From Ascarosepion bandense (taxonomy: Eukaryota > Mollusca > Cephalopoda > Sepiida > Sepiidae): 64,000 nucleotides of DNA. How positions within the stretch are numbered: the first letter of the stretch is position 1; each line of letters opens with the position of its first letter. Made by a program: the position numbers and the translations under genes. Under the pieces are notes generated by a model. It saw nothing but the letters and a program-made list of their open reading frames with translations, was not told where the DNA came from and made no database searches. The stretch spans positions 2,594,001 to 2,658,000 of the forward strand of contig JBBBDQ010001028.1 of the NCBI GenBank assembly GCA_037127315.1, given 5' to 3'. Below, in pieces: positions 1-9,895 of this stretch.

Positions 1-820
1 TTATAAAAATGTTTTCATTAAAAGAATTTTACTAAATCTGTTTTCAAAAGAGAAGGGTATATAATTTATGATTGATCGAGGGTGGTTAGATTTAGGGTGG
101 ATGTGTATAGGATTAGCATTAATTTTTAAGTAGAGAGAGTATTTTATAGATTAGATTAAGTGTTACATCTAGGAAGTCTACCTTTTTTAGATTAGTTTTG
201 ATAGTAAACTTAAGGTTAAGACTTTTTAGTTCCCTATGTATTAATTTTCTTATTCTATTTGCTTTAACAATTGTGGAATTTTTACCACCGTAAGGTCATA
301 ATTCCTGTATAACGTTCTCAATATTTATATCATTATACGGTGTCAGGTTATACAGAATGAATAAGCCAACCAGATTTGAGGACTCAGCGGAGTCCAGAGA
401 TCCCATACTGATGTCAAATAGGTTCACACATTTACTTTGTTTTTTCACAGTTCATTGTTGTGGATGAGTACGAATCGTTTCGCACTCATGATTATTACCC
501 GTTCCTCGTTAGTTAAAAATCGGAAAAATCTATTGCGAATTCTAATGCCAAAGTAAATAAGTCTTTGGAAATAGAAAGGTAATAATCAGTGATGTCAAAC
601 TGGATGAACGAAAAATGGTCTTATCACTGATTCGGTTAAACCAGTGGGTAACATCATTAGTGTTGATCCATTGAGTTAATCCGAGTCGTGTTTTAATTTG
701 AAAATTAATTCTGTCGAGGATATTTTTGCCATTTTTTCCAATTTCGTGTGAGGTTGATAATCCTGGTGGGACAAATAATCTCGTAATCTGGTTTATGATT
801 AAAAGTTTAAATTGCAATCC
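1..820 (-). pseudogene. Decayed reverse transcriptase with YRDD-type catalytic box, truncated by the window edge
   Basis: Read on the minus strand across several frames. The N-terminal part (817 down to about 605) is open and contains EIGKNGKNILDRIN and LTQWINTNDVTHWFN. Changing frame near 600 gives SFIQFDITDYYLSIS, which looks like RT motif A. FDISMGS at about 395-421 fits motif B. LYRNYDL at about 291-311 sits where I expect YRDDGL, so the catalytic Asp pair reads N-Y. LKKVDFLDVTLNL lies at about 152-185 and SNHPRSIINYIP at 55-90. The order motif A, B, C, FLDV, SNHP resembles Penelope-type RTs, but the exact clade is uncertain. Stops and frameshifts show it is dead. The C-terminal end lies beyond base 1. 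Confidence 0.7.
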
Positions 821-895
821 TGTTTATGATTTAAAGCATAATTTAAAGTGTAAATTTTAAATTGTAATCCGGTTTATGATGAAAAGTTTAAATTT
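780..895. repeat. Imperfect tandem repeat, AT-rich
   Basis: Three similar units share the phrase AATCNGGTTTATGATNAAAAG followed by TTTAAAT. The units lie at about 783-815, 817-840 and 869-895. This is local duplication beside the RT remnant. Confidence 0.55.
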
Positions 896-1513
896 TAAAT
901 ATACTTAAAATATAGTGATGATTTTAAATACAGTTAAAATTTAAAATCTTATTAAAATCTAAAATTTATTTTTAAAATTATAGTAATTTAAAAAATAGTT
1001 AATATATAGTTGCTTCCTAATATAATATAACTAGACATCTATAGTCTATCCTCTAGCATATATTGATTGATTCTTCTACCTTTTAATATTTTAATTTGTT
1101 GCAACTTAACAGATAGATCACCTATTGAGTCGTATACATATGTTTGACATGCAGTGTATTTAAAAAATACTTTCCCTATTAGTCTCCTGTCCATTGTTTT
1201 ACATTGAATAATAACTTAAAGAAAATTCAGTAACTGTTTCACAATGGCACGCGATAATTTTTCAGATTTGCAATATTGCAACATATGTATCTCAATTCAT
1301 TTCTTCATTGGCATGAAAGATGTCTGAGTCTTATGTCATTTTAAGTTTATCTCTCTTTACACTTACAATCAAATTTCTCCTATCATGACCTGCTTTTCTA
1401 TTGGTTAATTTAAATAAACTTTAAAAACATCTCCCCACCTTAATTGCCTGGAAATGGTAAAAAGTTGTGTTGTTTTCTAAGCTTTAATATATAAATTCTA
1501 ACATCAAAAAAGC
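896..1513. other. Unassigned AT-rich sequence
   Basis: Long runs built from TTTAAAAT-like words at 896-1010, then ordinary AT-rich sequence. I see no ORF, RNA or repeat family here. Confidence 0.5.
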
Positions 1514-1561
1514 ATTTCACTGCCTAACAAGGTGCATTAGTACCTCACCAGGCAGTGAAAT
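1514..1561. other. Hairpin with 12-bp perfect outer stem
   Basis: ATTTCACTGCCT (1514-1525) pairs perfectly with AGGCAGTGAAAT (1550-1561). Inside, AGGT and ACCT can extend the stem. The size would allow a small structured RNA, but there is no evidence of transcription. Confidence 0.6.
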
Positions 1562-1733
1562 ATTTTTAGTACCGACAGTACCGAAACACAACGGCTGTGT
1601 TGCAGTACACTATGTTTCTATTATAAACTTATAATAAAAATATTACTATATATAATGATTTACTAAGTATCGAGCACTCTTAATAAAGTAAATCACTGCA
1701 AAAATGGAGTGTCAACCCATTAGTTTGTACTAA

Positions 1734-1736
<3 letters not shown>

Positions 1737-1785
<49 letters not shown>

Positions 1786-1810
1786 TATATGTGTGTGTGT
1801 ATGTGTGTGT

Positions 1811-1866
<56 letters not shown>
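1737..1866. repeat. Compound microsatellite (TA)n(TG)n
   Basis: About 50 bp of AT repeats pass into about 75 bp of GT repeats with a few ATGT interruptions. All reading frames through it encode only His-Thr, Tyr-Ile or Cys-Val repeats and are artefacts. Confidence 0.98.
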
Positions 1867-1869
<3 letters not shown>

Positions 1870-2098
1870 ACCCACCTGTCTTGCTGACGAAGCGAGGATT
1901 TCCTCGATGAAATGGCCATCCAACAGAATTAAATTTCGAAATTTTTGTTCTACTTTTATATATTTGGCTCTGTAAATAGAATATAATATTTACATCGAGT
2001 CCACCACCTTGATCAAATTTAATATTAATGAAATTAATATTAATAGGATCGGGTTTTGGGGATTTACCTATTTGCTTATCCTTTTGGATTAAATATAT
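1867..2098 (+). mobile_element. Dispersed repeat family E, copy 1, with hammerhead-like hairpin
   Basis: Starts directly after the TG tract. CTGACGA (1884-1890) is followed by a hairpin whose inner stem is CGAGGA/TCCTCG, then GAAA (1909-1912). The conserved phrase GAAATGGCCATCCAACAG follows. The minus strand of 1950-2090 translates to a block (GKSPKPD ... GLDVN ... YLQSQ) that recurs at 17977-18130 on the plus strand. A third relative lies at 31755-31860. Probably part of a retroelement terminal region; the family is unnamed here. Confidence 0.65.
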
Positions 2099-3130
2099 AC
2101 TAGCATCATAGCCCGGCGTTGCCCGTGCAATGTTTACAATACTCACACAAAAATCAAATAATGTATATAGTATTAAATGAATAAATTCCTTTAAAACTCG
2201 GTTATATAAAAAAATAATTATATAAAAAATTGTTCTTTAAAAATTGTTAAAAAATGACATTAAAAATCTATTTTCTTTTGTTTTGCGTAAACGTGATTTG
2301 ATTTTTTGTGTGACATTTTAAACAACATTGTGTTTGTTTTTGTTTCAAAATTACGGGGGAAAATATTAACATTTTTTGTTGACTAAATGAATTTAACATA
2401 AAAATAAAAATTATTTATTTTGTTTTACTGAAATTAGAAATAAAAAAACTATTACGCTCTCAGTTCAGAAATTTTCGAAGAATATATAAAAATTAAAACA
2501 TTTAATTTTAGAGGAAAAAATTACATTAATGCCACACGAATTACAGACAGTTGATTTCCTGCATGAAATATTTAACGAACAAAAAAGCATTATTATTTTT
2601 TTAATTTTATTTTTTTGAAGCATGAAATATTAAGTCTGAAAGAAAAAAGACTTAAATAATTAAATTAGCCATTGGCACTTTTTAAAAACATATTTTGTTT
2701 TTGTTTGAAAAAACACTATTTAAAAAATATTTCTTTTTTTTCAAAATTACGGGGAAAATTATCACATTTTTTGTTGACCAAATGAATATTTAAAACGTCG
2801 AAATAAAAATTAAATATAAAGGCTCATTCTTTGTTTATTAAAAAATATTTTAGTCGCGTTTGACACGTGTGATTTGATTTCTGTAACGTAATTTAACAAC
2901 CATCTTAGATCATAGATGTTTTACGGAGCAAATGTAAACAATCGGCTCCATTGGCCAAAAAGTGCGAAAGGGAAAATTGCTGAACTTAAACTCAGAAAGT
3001 ATGTGTCGACCTGGCTTCCCTGTAGATATGTGTCCCTAGAAAGTTTGAATGGCGTAGCTTAAAAAATGTAAGGGTGCATAGGGAACAGTCACACACAGAC
3101 TCACATATTGCCTTATATATATATATATAT
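2095..3130. mobile_element. Dispersed non-coding element with a CCCGGCGTTGCCCGTG head
   Basis: The left end reads TACTAGCATCATAGCCCGG then CGTTGCCCGTGC. I associate this head with abundant dispersed repeats in mollusc genomes. The right end reads CACACACAGACTCACATATTG and then runs into (TA)n at 3113. Inside are two similar phrases, TTCAAAATTACGGGGRAAATT near 2345 and 2738, suggesting internal duplication. No coding capacity is seen. Confidence 0.5.
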
Positions 3131-3993
3131 ATTTTCTAGACATATGCTATTAAATATAAGAGACAATGAATGTCTATTATGTTTAATCATGAGCCGTTCT
3201 AAACGTCGTATTTTTGCTTTAATTTCAGTTGAAAATAAAGACAAAAATTCTCCAACATTTGGATAATTATTTATTGGTTTTCTTCTAAGCTTTCGGCTCA
3301 CATGAGCCATCTTCAGAGAGGTTGTTTAAACTGAAATATTATAAAATCCACCATCACCGACGATTTTATTTTGTGTTGACATAAAACTCCGCTTGGCAAC
3401 GGCAATAGTTACCAAAAATAATAAACGCAGTTCTTAAGTTTGCGATGCGGTTTTATGACGTCACACCGCGGGATAGCGCGAAATGACAACAAAACCATCT
3501 AGTCAAATGCAATGTAATATGTCATTTCCTGTTTTAAAGTTGATTTTATTGAGTGTTGGTTGTTTTGATTTTGATTTAAATCAACTTTAAAACAGGAAAT
3601 AACATATTACATTGCATTTGACTAGATGGTTTTGTAGTCATTTCGCGCTATCCCGCGGTGTGACGTCATAAAACCGCATCGCAAACTTAAGAACTGCGTT
3701 TATTATTTTTGGTAACTATTGCCGTTGCCAAGCGGAGTTTTATGTCAACACAAAATAAAATCGTCGGTGATGGTGGATTTTATAATATTTCAGTTTAAAC
3801 TACCTCTCTGAAGATGGCTCATGTGAGCCGAAAGCTTAGAAGAAAACCAATAAATAATTATCCAAATGTTGGAGAATTTTTGTCTTTATTTTCAACTGAA
3901 ATTAAAGCAAAAATACGACGTTTAGAACGGCTCATGATTAAACATAATAGACATTCATTGTCTCTTATATTTAATAGCATATGTCTAGAAAAT
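3131..3993. repeat. 416-bp near-perfect inverted repeat (foldback element)
   Basis: Left arm 3131-3546, right arm 3578-3993, spacer about 31 bp. Comparing arms I count about 3 mismatches in 416 positions. Each arm has an ORF beginning MAHVSRKLRRKPINNYPNVG: 3310 down to 3113 on minus, 3814 to 4068 on plus. Both ORFs run out into the flanking TA tracts, so they are unlikely to be genes. Each arm also carries CTGAAGA - T - GGCTC/GAGCC hairpin - GAAAG (plus copy 3808-3834). The element is bounded by (TA)n at 3113-3132 and 4018-4067. A diverged single arm is at 34648-34927. Confidence 0.92.
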
Positions 3994-4013
3994 TACTTGC
4001 TGCCTCGATATAC

Positions 4014-4017
<4 letters not shown>

Positions 4018-4067
<50 letters not shown>
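4018..4067. repeat. (TA)n microsatellite
   Basis: About 25 TA units directly between the foldback element and the hammerhead element. Confidence 0.97.
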
Positions 4068-4070
<3 letters not shown>

Positions 4071-4310
4071 AGTAGCTACCCCAGCATATACGCATCGCTC
4101 ATTCGATAATGAATTGGAGCACACTAGCTATTGGGCGTGTTTATACGCGCTAAAAAGGCTGCATTCTTCTGCGGGCGCTCGTGGCCTAGGGGTAGAATCG
4201 CTGACTGACGCCGATGCGGTCGGGTTTCAATCCTAGGTTAGGAAGCGAACGGAGTCTAATCCTTACTGATGAGCTGTAATATAGCGAAACAGATCTGTCT
4301 GCAGATGACT
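4068..4310 (+). mobile_element. Short element with tRNA-like head and hammerhead ribozyme (SINE- or retrozyme-like)
   Basis: 243 bp lying exactly between two TA tracts. A tRNA-like stretch at about 4175-4245 has an A-box-like TGGCCTAGGGGTAGAAT (from 4182) and a B-box-like GGGTTTCAATCC (4221-4232). The 3' end is a type-I hammerhead. A second copy at 43562-43805 shares the 5' part (TACGCATCGYTCATTCR), the B box and the ribozyme, but lacks the A box. There is no coding capacity, so it would depend on enzymes of another element. PLEs are the obvious candidate, because PLEs are known to carry hammerheads. That link is inference. Confidence 0.75.
4253..4310 (+). ncRNA. Hammerhead ribozyme, type I, minimal stem III
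   Basis: CTGATGA (4266-4272), stem II GCT/AGC (4273-4275 with 4283-4285), GAA (4286-4288). Stem III ACAG-AT-CTGT spans 4289-4298, with C17 at 4299; predicted cleavage is between 4299 and 4300. Stem I pairs in three blocks: 4264-4265 with 4300-4301, 4259-4261 with 4304-4306, and 4253-4256 with 4307-4310. These are separated by a 2x2 internal loop and a 2-nt bulge. All core positions match the hammerhead consensus. The 10-nt stem III is self-complementary, which favours action as a dimer, as reported for PLE and retrozyme hammerheads. Confidence 0.85.
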
Positions 4311-4330
4311 ATATATATATATATATATAT
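4309..4330. repeat. (TA)n microsatellite
   Basis: Short TA tract immediately downstream of the hammerhead. Confidence 0.95.
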
Positions 4331-5159
4331 GTACAGAGAGGTTTGATTTCACCGAACAACTCCAAAATGCCATGAGAATGGATTTCACTTTTTTGCCATA
4401 ACGATAAAATATCTATTTTAAAGTGTTACATCCGTTCAAAGTAAAACTATGTTTTACAATAAGTTGGCAGTCATGATCAATCATGCATGTATGAATGTAA
4501 AAGTAACATGTTTAGAATATCGGTCAGGAGAGGCGATTTCAGTGTGCAGCACAGTTGCAAAATGTCTGAAGAATATTCCATAGAATGATCCAAACCATGT
4601 GAGTAAAATCAGATAGACAAAACTGATCATAAGCCGTCGATGGTTCTGCTAGATTGAAATCACGTCATCTTGACTGAAGTTTTGAACGTATTGCCTTTAT
4701 TCATCTACTGATCATAATGTACATTCACTTCCGAAGACTACGTCAGTTCCGTCAAGCGTAGATGTAGTATAACCACACATTGGCTCTCTGGTTGTTGAAG
4801 AAGTACAAAGGTTTTTGTGCAAACGTTTTCCACGTGGATTAACTACCCACCTTCTCAGATGAGCCTAGTAGGAAGCAACCTGGTAACCATTATGTTATAT
4901 TTGTATTTATATTCTAGACCGATGTATTAATTGCTTTCTCTTGCTTACTTTTCGTATCCTCTTTTTAGGAACTCTTTTTTTCCTTTCCGAGTCTGACCAT
5001 TTTAACTGAGTTTCGCTATCATCCAGATTTAGCCCAGTGTACGTAATGCAAATATTGTCTGGCTTAACGAGCCTGAACTTTCCCATCATTCCAAGCGAAT
5101 AAGCATGCACATCTGTGCACAATCCCATGTCAATACACGGAATGTTTAGCCTTCAGAAG
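4331..5159. other. Unassigned single-copy-looking sequence
   Basis: No microsatellite or recognised element. The minus-strand frame at 5128-4907 (73 codons, Lys/Arg-rich end) matches nothing I know. Confidence 0.45.
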
Positions 5160-5625
5160 AGATGATGTAACAGAGAAAAATAAAAATAGGAGAGGAATGT
5201 GAAATGTGAAAAAGGAGGAAGAATGTGTAAGAAGAAATAAAAATTAGGTAAAAGGTAAATAGGCAGGAAAGAAATCAAATAGAAAAATAAAAATAAAGAG
5301 TAAAAGATAGAAAATAAAAAATATTAAATAAAAGAATTATTTTAGAAGAAATAATTATGATTAATAAATAAGACAAAGGAACATAATCAAAATGAGAATG
5401 AAATAAATCGTAAGATTGATGATTCAGCAATGGCGAATAAGTAAACAAACTGGTAAAAAGAAAAGAAGAACAAATAACTGTAAGTGAAATGGTAAAAATG
5501 AAAAAAAAGCAATTAAGGTGCAAATAAAAAATAATAAAATAAAGTATTTAAAGAAAACGATGGGAAAAGCGTAATGGCAAGAGAAATTGGAATAAAACGT
5601 GAACATTGCCTAATGGATTTAATCG
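5160..5625. repeat. Degenerate purine-rich tract
   Basis: The plus strand is overwhelmingly A and G with words such as AGAAATAAAAAT and GGAAGAA. Open frames on the minus strand (poly-Phe/Leu/Ser) are composition artefacts. It resembles the complement of the pyrimidine tracts at 44.6, 54.3 and 58.5 kb. Confidence 0.75.
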
Positions 5626-6024
5626 GTTGCCGCATTGGTAAAAGTAGAAGCAATGAAAGTTGTAAGAAGAGGCGAACTCAATAATGAAAAGAGATGGGAA
5701 ACGAAGGAGACACTTGAAACTGCAAAGTCCATGACTTCTAACAAATCGGTGCTAAATCTTGTGTTAAACAGAAGGAGCCTCGTACAATTACCATACGGTA
5801 CTCACCTGAGTGTAATGGCGAGAGAGAAAAAATGTATGAAAATTTTAGCAATCTAAGATTTTTTCGTAATATTTGAAAACTTACAGATTCGTACATCAAA
5901 GGAAAGTATTAAAGAAACGGCCTAATTGATATTTACGAACTGACAAAATGGTAAACAAAGTTGTATTGAGGCTTTAATAAATGTGTGTCATATAAATGAT
6001 ATTTACGAAAACTAATTATTCATT

Positions 6025-6025
<1 letters not shown>
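5626..6025. other. Unassigned sequence
   Basis: A 73-codon plus-strand frame at 5635-5856 has no recognisable domain. I see nothing else. Confidence 0.4.
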
Positions 6026-6082
<57 letters not shown>

Positions 6083-6090
6083 CATACATA
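6026..6090. repeat. (CA)n(TA)n microsatellite
   Basis: About 18 CA units followed by about 10 TA units and TACATACATA. Confidence 0.97.
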
Positions 6091-6183
6091 AAAGAATATT
6101 CAAGGGACGACAATCTCAGTTGTAGCTTAATTATTCATAATCTTGACAGAATTGGTTCTGCTGTTATTGATATTACAACTATA

Positions 6184-6186
<3 letters not shown>

Positions 6187-6228
<42 letters not shown>

Positions 6229-6282
6229 ATAAAAAAATTGCTCTCCACCAAATACAAAGCAAAAAAAAAAAAAAAAAAAAAA
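6187..6282. repeat. (TA)n tract and a 22-bp poly(A)
   Basis: TA repeats at 6187-6225, then AAAAAAATTG and a run of about 22 A at 6261-6282. The poly(A) could be a retroposon tail, but no body was recognised upstream. Confidence 0.85.
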
Positions 6283-6723
6283 TAATGTTGGAAAGATAAC
6301 GCTTTTCAAACATGTAATCTTAATATGACTTGTCAGAGCTCAATAATAAGACATAGAAACGAATACAAGTAAATGCACAATTATCTTTCCCTATTCTGAT
6401 ATTTACGCTGAATTTAATAGTTACAATAGAAATAAATTCAGTTTTACTATCAGTCTCTCCAACGAGTGGTTACTATCTCCGCGAAGTTCAGAGACGGGAA
6501 AGATAAGTAAACATGCAGTTGTATTTGTTTCTATCTACGAATCCGGATAACTCATATAATGGCAGACAATAAGTCGAAAAAGTACTTGATTTAATCAGTT
6601 AAATAAATCGCACACACAGATACAGGTACGATCAGATGAATTCAGATACATTAATGAATACGGAAATGCAACAAACACCTACCAGAGAAATAAAATCTCT
6701 GGCACTCAGTCAAGAAGGAGTTA

Positions 6724-6724
<1 letters not shown>

Positions 6725-6802
<78 letters not shown>
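6725..6802. repeat. Long (TA)n microsatellite
   Basis: About 39 uninterrupted TA units, the longest pure TA tract in the window. The flanks (6283-6724 and 6803-7160) are unassigned. Confidence 0.97.
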
Positions 6803-6803
<1 letters not shown>

Positions 6804-7159
6804 CATGCCCTAGCTAGGTGAAACTCATAATCATAAGCAATATTGCATTGACTATACAAGGATCAACTGCTCAATAAAAATACACATTCAAAATACAAAT
6901 CATTTTGCTCGCAAAAAGAGTCCCACTTCATTTTATTTTTGTTTAGAAAGTACTCAGACGTATCCAAACATCCTTTTTTCACATTTTTTCCCCATGATTC
7001 TATTTTGTCTCAAGAATTAATAATATATAATAACGGCGTAAATAATTGTTATTGCTCTTTTAAATTTCTTCTCTCCCTCTTTTTCTCTCTCTCTATAGGG
7101 ACAAGTTTTATTAAATAACACCTAAAACTCTCTGTTAAATGTTCATATTCTCTATTGTG

Positions 7160-7790
7160 ATATAGGTGCGATGGATAATCTGTCACCTAATTTACGCAAA
7201 AATTAATTGGTTTGAATCACGGCCTCCAGACGACTCCGGAATCTTCTACGTCTCTTCTGGGCAGTGTCCTTGTTCAAGTTGGTAAATGCTGCCATCATCT
7301 TTTGTGTTACAAGGAGTTTTGTTGGTCTTTCTCTCAACTGCGTCCTCCACATAATAATCAATGGAACACAATCTGGTGGCCAGAATGTGAGTGATGATGT
7401 GGTCTCAGAAATTGTCTAACAGCCATGACTGGGTTCTCCCGCTTATGTGGTATGGTATAGAGACCTGTTACCACACATAGTCTTTTAGCAGCCACCCTTT
7501 TGACTTGACCAAAGGCAGCACTACTTTTTAAAAGGCACTTGATGTAGTCCCACATCTGTGGTCCTGTGAAAAGGTGAATGGAGACATAACGTTGACATCA
7601 CCAATGTTCACTCCAAAGACCATCGTAATCACCATTACACTCATCTAAATCTTTCCGAATCCTCTGAACTGTCCTCAGATTGTCACTCAAACTTTCTAAA
7701 GTATTCGTATTGAAGCTTCTGGCGTGAATGCCAAATATGCCATTTTTAAATTCTCAACAGAATGAATTGTATCATGGTGCATTTTCTCAT
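7160..7790 (-). pseudogene. Mariner-type transposase remnant (central to C-terminal part)
   Basis: Minus-strand translation in shifting frames gives TMVFGVNIGDVNVMSPFTFS near 7600, the CHT-like box region and AGEPSHG near 7430, then RRRFRSRLEAVIQTN near 7215. These match the order of a mariner transposase from mid-catalytic domain to C-terminus. Stops and frameshifts are frequent. The low-coordinate end shares ATATAGGTGCGATGGATAA with the remnant at 27269, probably the terminal repeat. The N-terminal helix-turn-helix is missing. Confidence 0.7.
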
Positions 7791-8174
7791 ACTGACTCTA
7801 TTATTCTGTGCATTTGATAAAAATCAAAAACAAAAATTACGCATGCACGAAATTAAAAATATAAGAGCCGACAATTTATCCATTGCATCCTATCAACGCT
7901 GCCTCCGTATCCCAAATTTATCAAGGCCCGTTTCAGCTATACAAAATGTTTCCCCGATAGAGAAATGGATACGGGTTCTGTTCCGGACAGGAGCATAATT
8001 TTTCTTTCTCAATCTAAGACGATTGTTATTAATTTCACTGTTTAAGCAAAAAAGCAAAATAAAAAAAAACAACAAAAAGAAAAAAATGATGTTATCAACT
8101 CAATTACGGATACTCATTAAAATATTGTTTATAGTAATAAAGAAATAATGTTGGATTAAAACTGTTCACACACA
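7791..8174. other. Unassigned sequence
   Basis: Moderately GC-rich patch (7860-7990, CGCTGCCTCCGTATCCC and following) between mariner and microsatellite. I could not assign it. Confidence 0.4.
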
Positions 8175-8184
8175 CATAGATAGG

Positions 8185-8255
<71 letters not shown>
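8175..8255. repeat. (GATA)n microsatellite
   Basis: About 19 TAGA units with one TAGG interruption at each end. Confidence 0.97.
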
Positions 8256-8728
8256 GTTTGGTGATTGAAGACTTTGGAGGGTTCTGCACATCTGTTGCAA
8301 TTTATTAGATGACAAGTGATGACTACGTACGAGACTCTGACTTTTCCACAGTGGCTTCAGTTTGGGTGTATCAACTGGCGGAGGCTTTGATGTTAGAACT
8401 GCATATATTTTTTGTCTGGTTTGATTTATTAAGTCGTTTTCTACGGCTTATCAACCCATTTAAGTTTTTTAAAGCCAGAAAATATTTTTAGATTGTAAGA
8501 TTTTTTGTTCGTTTTGGTTTTGTGATAAAAGTGTTTATAATTATGTGTAAAATAAAAAAAAACCCTCTGCTATTAAAGTTTCACTCAGGGATCGTCGATA
8601 TATTTTTATTTTACAAGGCTTCCTCTACATCCATATTTCAGTTGCTAATGTAATAAAGATCCATCCATATGCAGAGAGCTTATGAAGTAGGCATTCCGTG
8701 TGACACTAAATCGGTCTGTGAATGACTA

Positions 8729-8730
<2 letters not shown>
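8256..8730. other. Unassigned sequence
   Basis: No element recognised. The plus frame 8309-8491 (60 codons) has no domain. Confidence 0.4.
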
Positions 8731-8803
<73 letters not shown>

Positions 8804-8810
8804 AGAGAGA
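8731..8810. repeat. (CA)n(TA)n(GA)n compound microsatellite
   Basis: CA repeats, then TA repeats to 8801, then a short AGAGAGA run. Confidence 0.96.
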
Positions 8811-8962
8811 AAGGCAACCTGTGAAGACGGAGAGGATAATCCAAAGGAATTTAACTTATTAATATAGATCATTAATTAGAAAGACATAGAGAGCTCAAAG
8901 GAAATTATCCAGAGCAAATACTGAGAAGAAAACTTATTATGTGTTGCGATTTCTTCTTTTTT

Positions 8963-8963
8963 C

Positions 8964-9010
<47 letters not shown>
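8963..9010. repeat. (TCTA)n microsatellite
   Basis: Twelve CTAT units, the complement of the GATA motif seen at 8175. Confidence 0.97.
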
Positions 9011-9608
9011 GCCTCCAGTTTTTGTACTAAACACTTAGTATTAACTAACTACTCGTATAATAGTATTTTTTTTATTTAAAAAGCTTGTCAAGAGACTTTT
9101 CAACTAATCTAATCCATTAGTGAATTTGTTTCTGCTATGATGAATGATGCCTGAGTTGCTGAATACGTCAGCATATTCTGGCTATATCAGTCGTTAGAAT
9201 TGTTTAGGGTTGTTGTTATTATATAATTTACCATTTTAAGGCATCTTTATAGTTTGAGGCGTGTATTACATTTGTTTTTCAGCTAGTATTTTGCGTATGT
9301 TGGTTTAAATAGGCCATTATGAAGCTATGCCCAGAGAAAGGTAAGGTTAGTCCCGTTGTTATGCGATTGCTAAAACGTTCCCATGTAAATAGGGGTGATT
9401 TTCTAAGCGTAGCATTGTTGTACAACGAGGCCGAATGTATGAGGGCACCTAATGAGGACCAAACTAACTATTTAGTTAAAATTTTGCTAGAGAGAAAATC
9501 ATGCTAACCATTATACAACGTCGAATTGTCTACACGGTTTTGTAAAGAGAATTTGAATTCGTAAATAATATTATTCTTCCCAAACACGCAAACACAGATA
9601 AATGTGTG
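9011..9608. other. Unassigned sequence
   Basis: A 62-codon plus frame (9319-9507) has no recognisable domain. Its 3' end overlaps an A-box-like GTTGTATAATGGTTA on the minus strand (9506-9520), but no B box follows. Confidence 0.4.
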
Positions 9609-9895
9609 TTGAACAGGTGAAGAGGCTCATCCCTTGTTCCCTGTTTAGGATGTGGTCTACGGCTTTCTCTTTTCCAATCTTTTTACTCTTTTTTTTTCTT
9701 TTTGAATTGGAGTAGATAGACTAAACTATCGCCCGGTTTACACTCCACCCACGTCTATTGAACAGGTGAGAGGCTCATCTCTTGTTCCCTGTTTAGGAAG
9801 TGGTTTCCGGCTTTCTCTTTTCCAATCTTTTTCTCTTATGTAGCCCCCTGCGCATCAGTGGCGTTACCGCCTTGCTTGGGGTGATATGATTAAAA
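9609..9895 (+). mobile_element. LINE family A 3' end with duplicated 3' UTR block
   Basis: The tail phrase TAGCCCCCTGCGCATCAGTGG (9840-9860) ending GCTTGGGGTGATATGATTAAAA is the same 3' end that follows the LINE ORF at 32700-33434 (minus). Upstream, about 78 bp are duplicated: 9609-9690 and 9758-9838 share TTGAACAGGTGA, GAGGCTCATC and CTTGTTCCCTGTTTAGGA. Confidence 0.75.

Noticed and set aside
1680..2146. Several overlapping ORFs rich in His-Thr, Cys-Val or Tyr-Ile
   Set aside because: They are six-frame translations of the TA/TG microsatellite; the same is true at 18464, 23676-24134, 33781-34084, 39247-39589 and 57015.
3113..4068. Matching 65- and 84-codon ORFs as a duplicated gene pair
   Set aside because: They are mirror copies inside the foldback arms and run into TA tracts; the relative at 34648 has no ORF, so coding selection is not supported.
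4171..4245. Functional tRNA gene
   Set aside because: The B box has an extra base and no cloverleaf could be drawn; called tRNA-like only.
8175..9010. GATA and TCTA tracts as a CRISPR-like array
   Set aside because: No spacers; plain tetranucleotide microsatellites in a eukaryotic setting.
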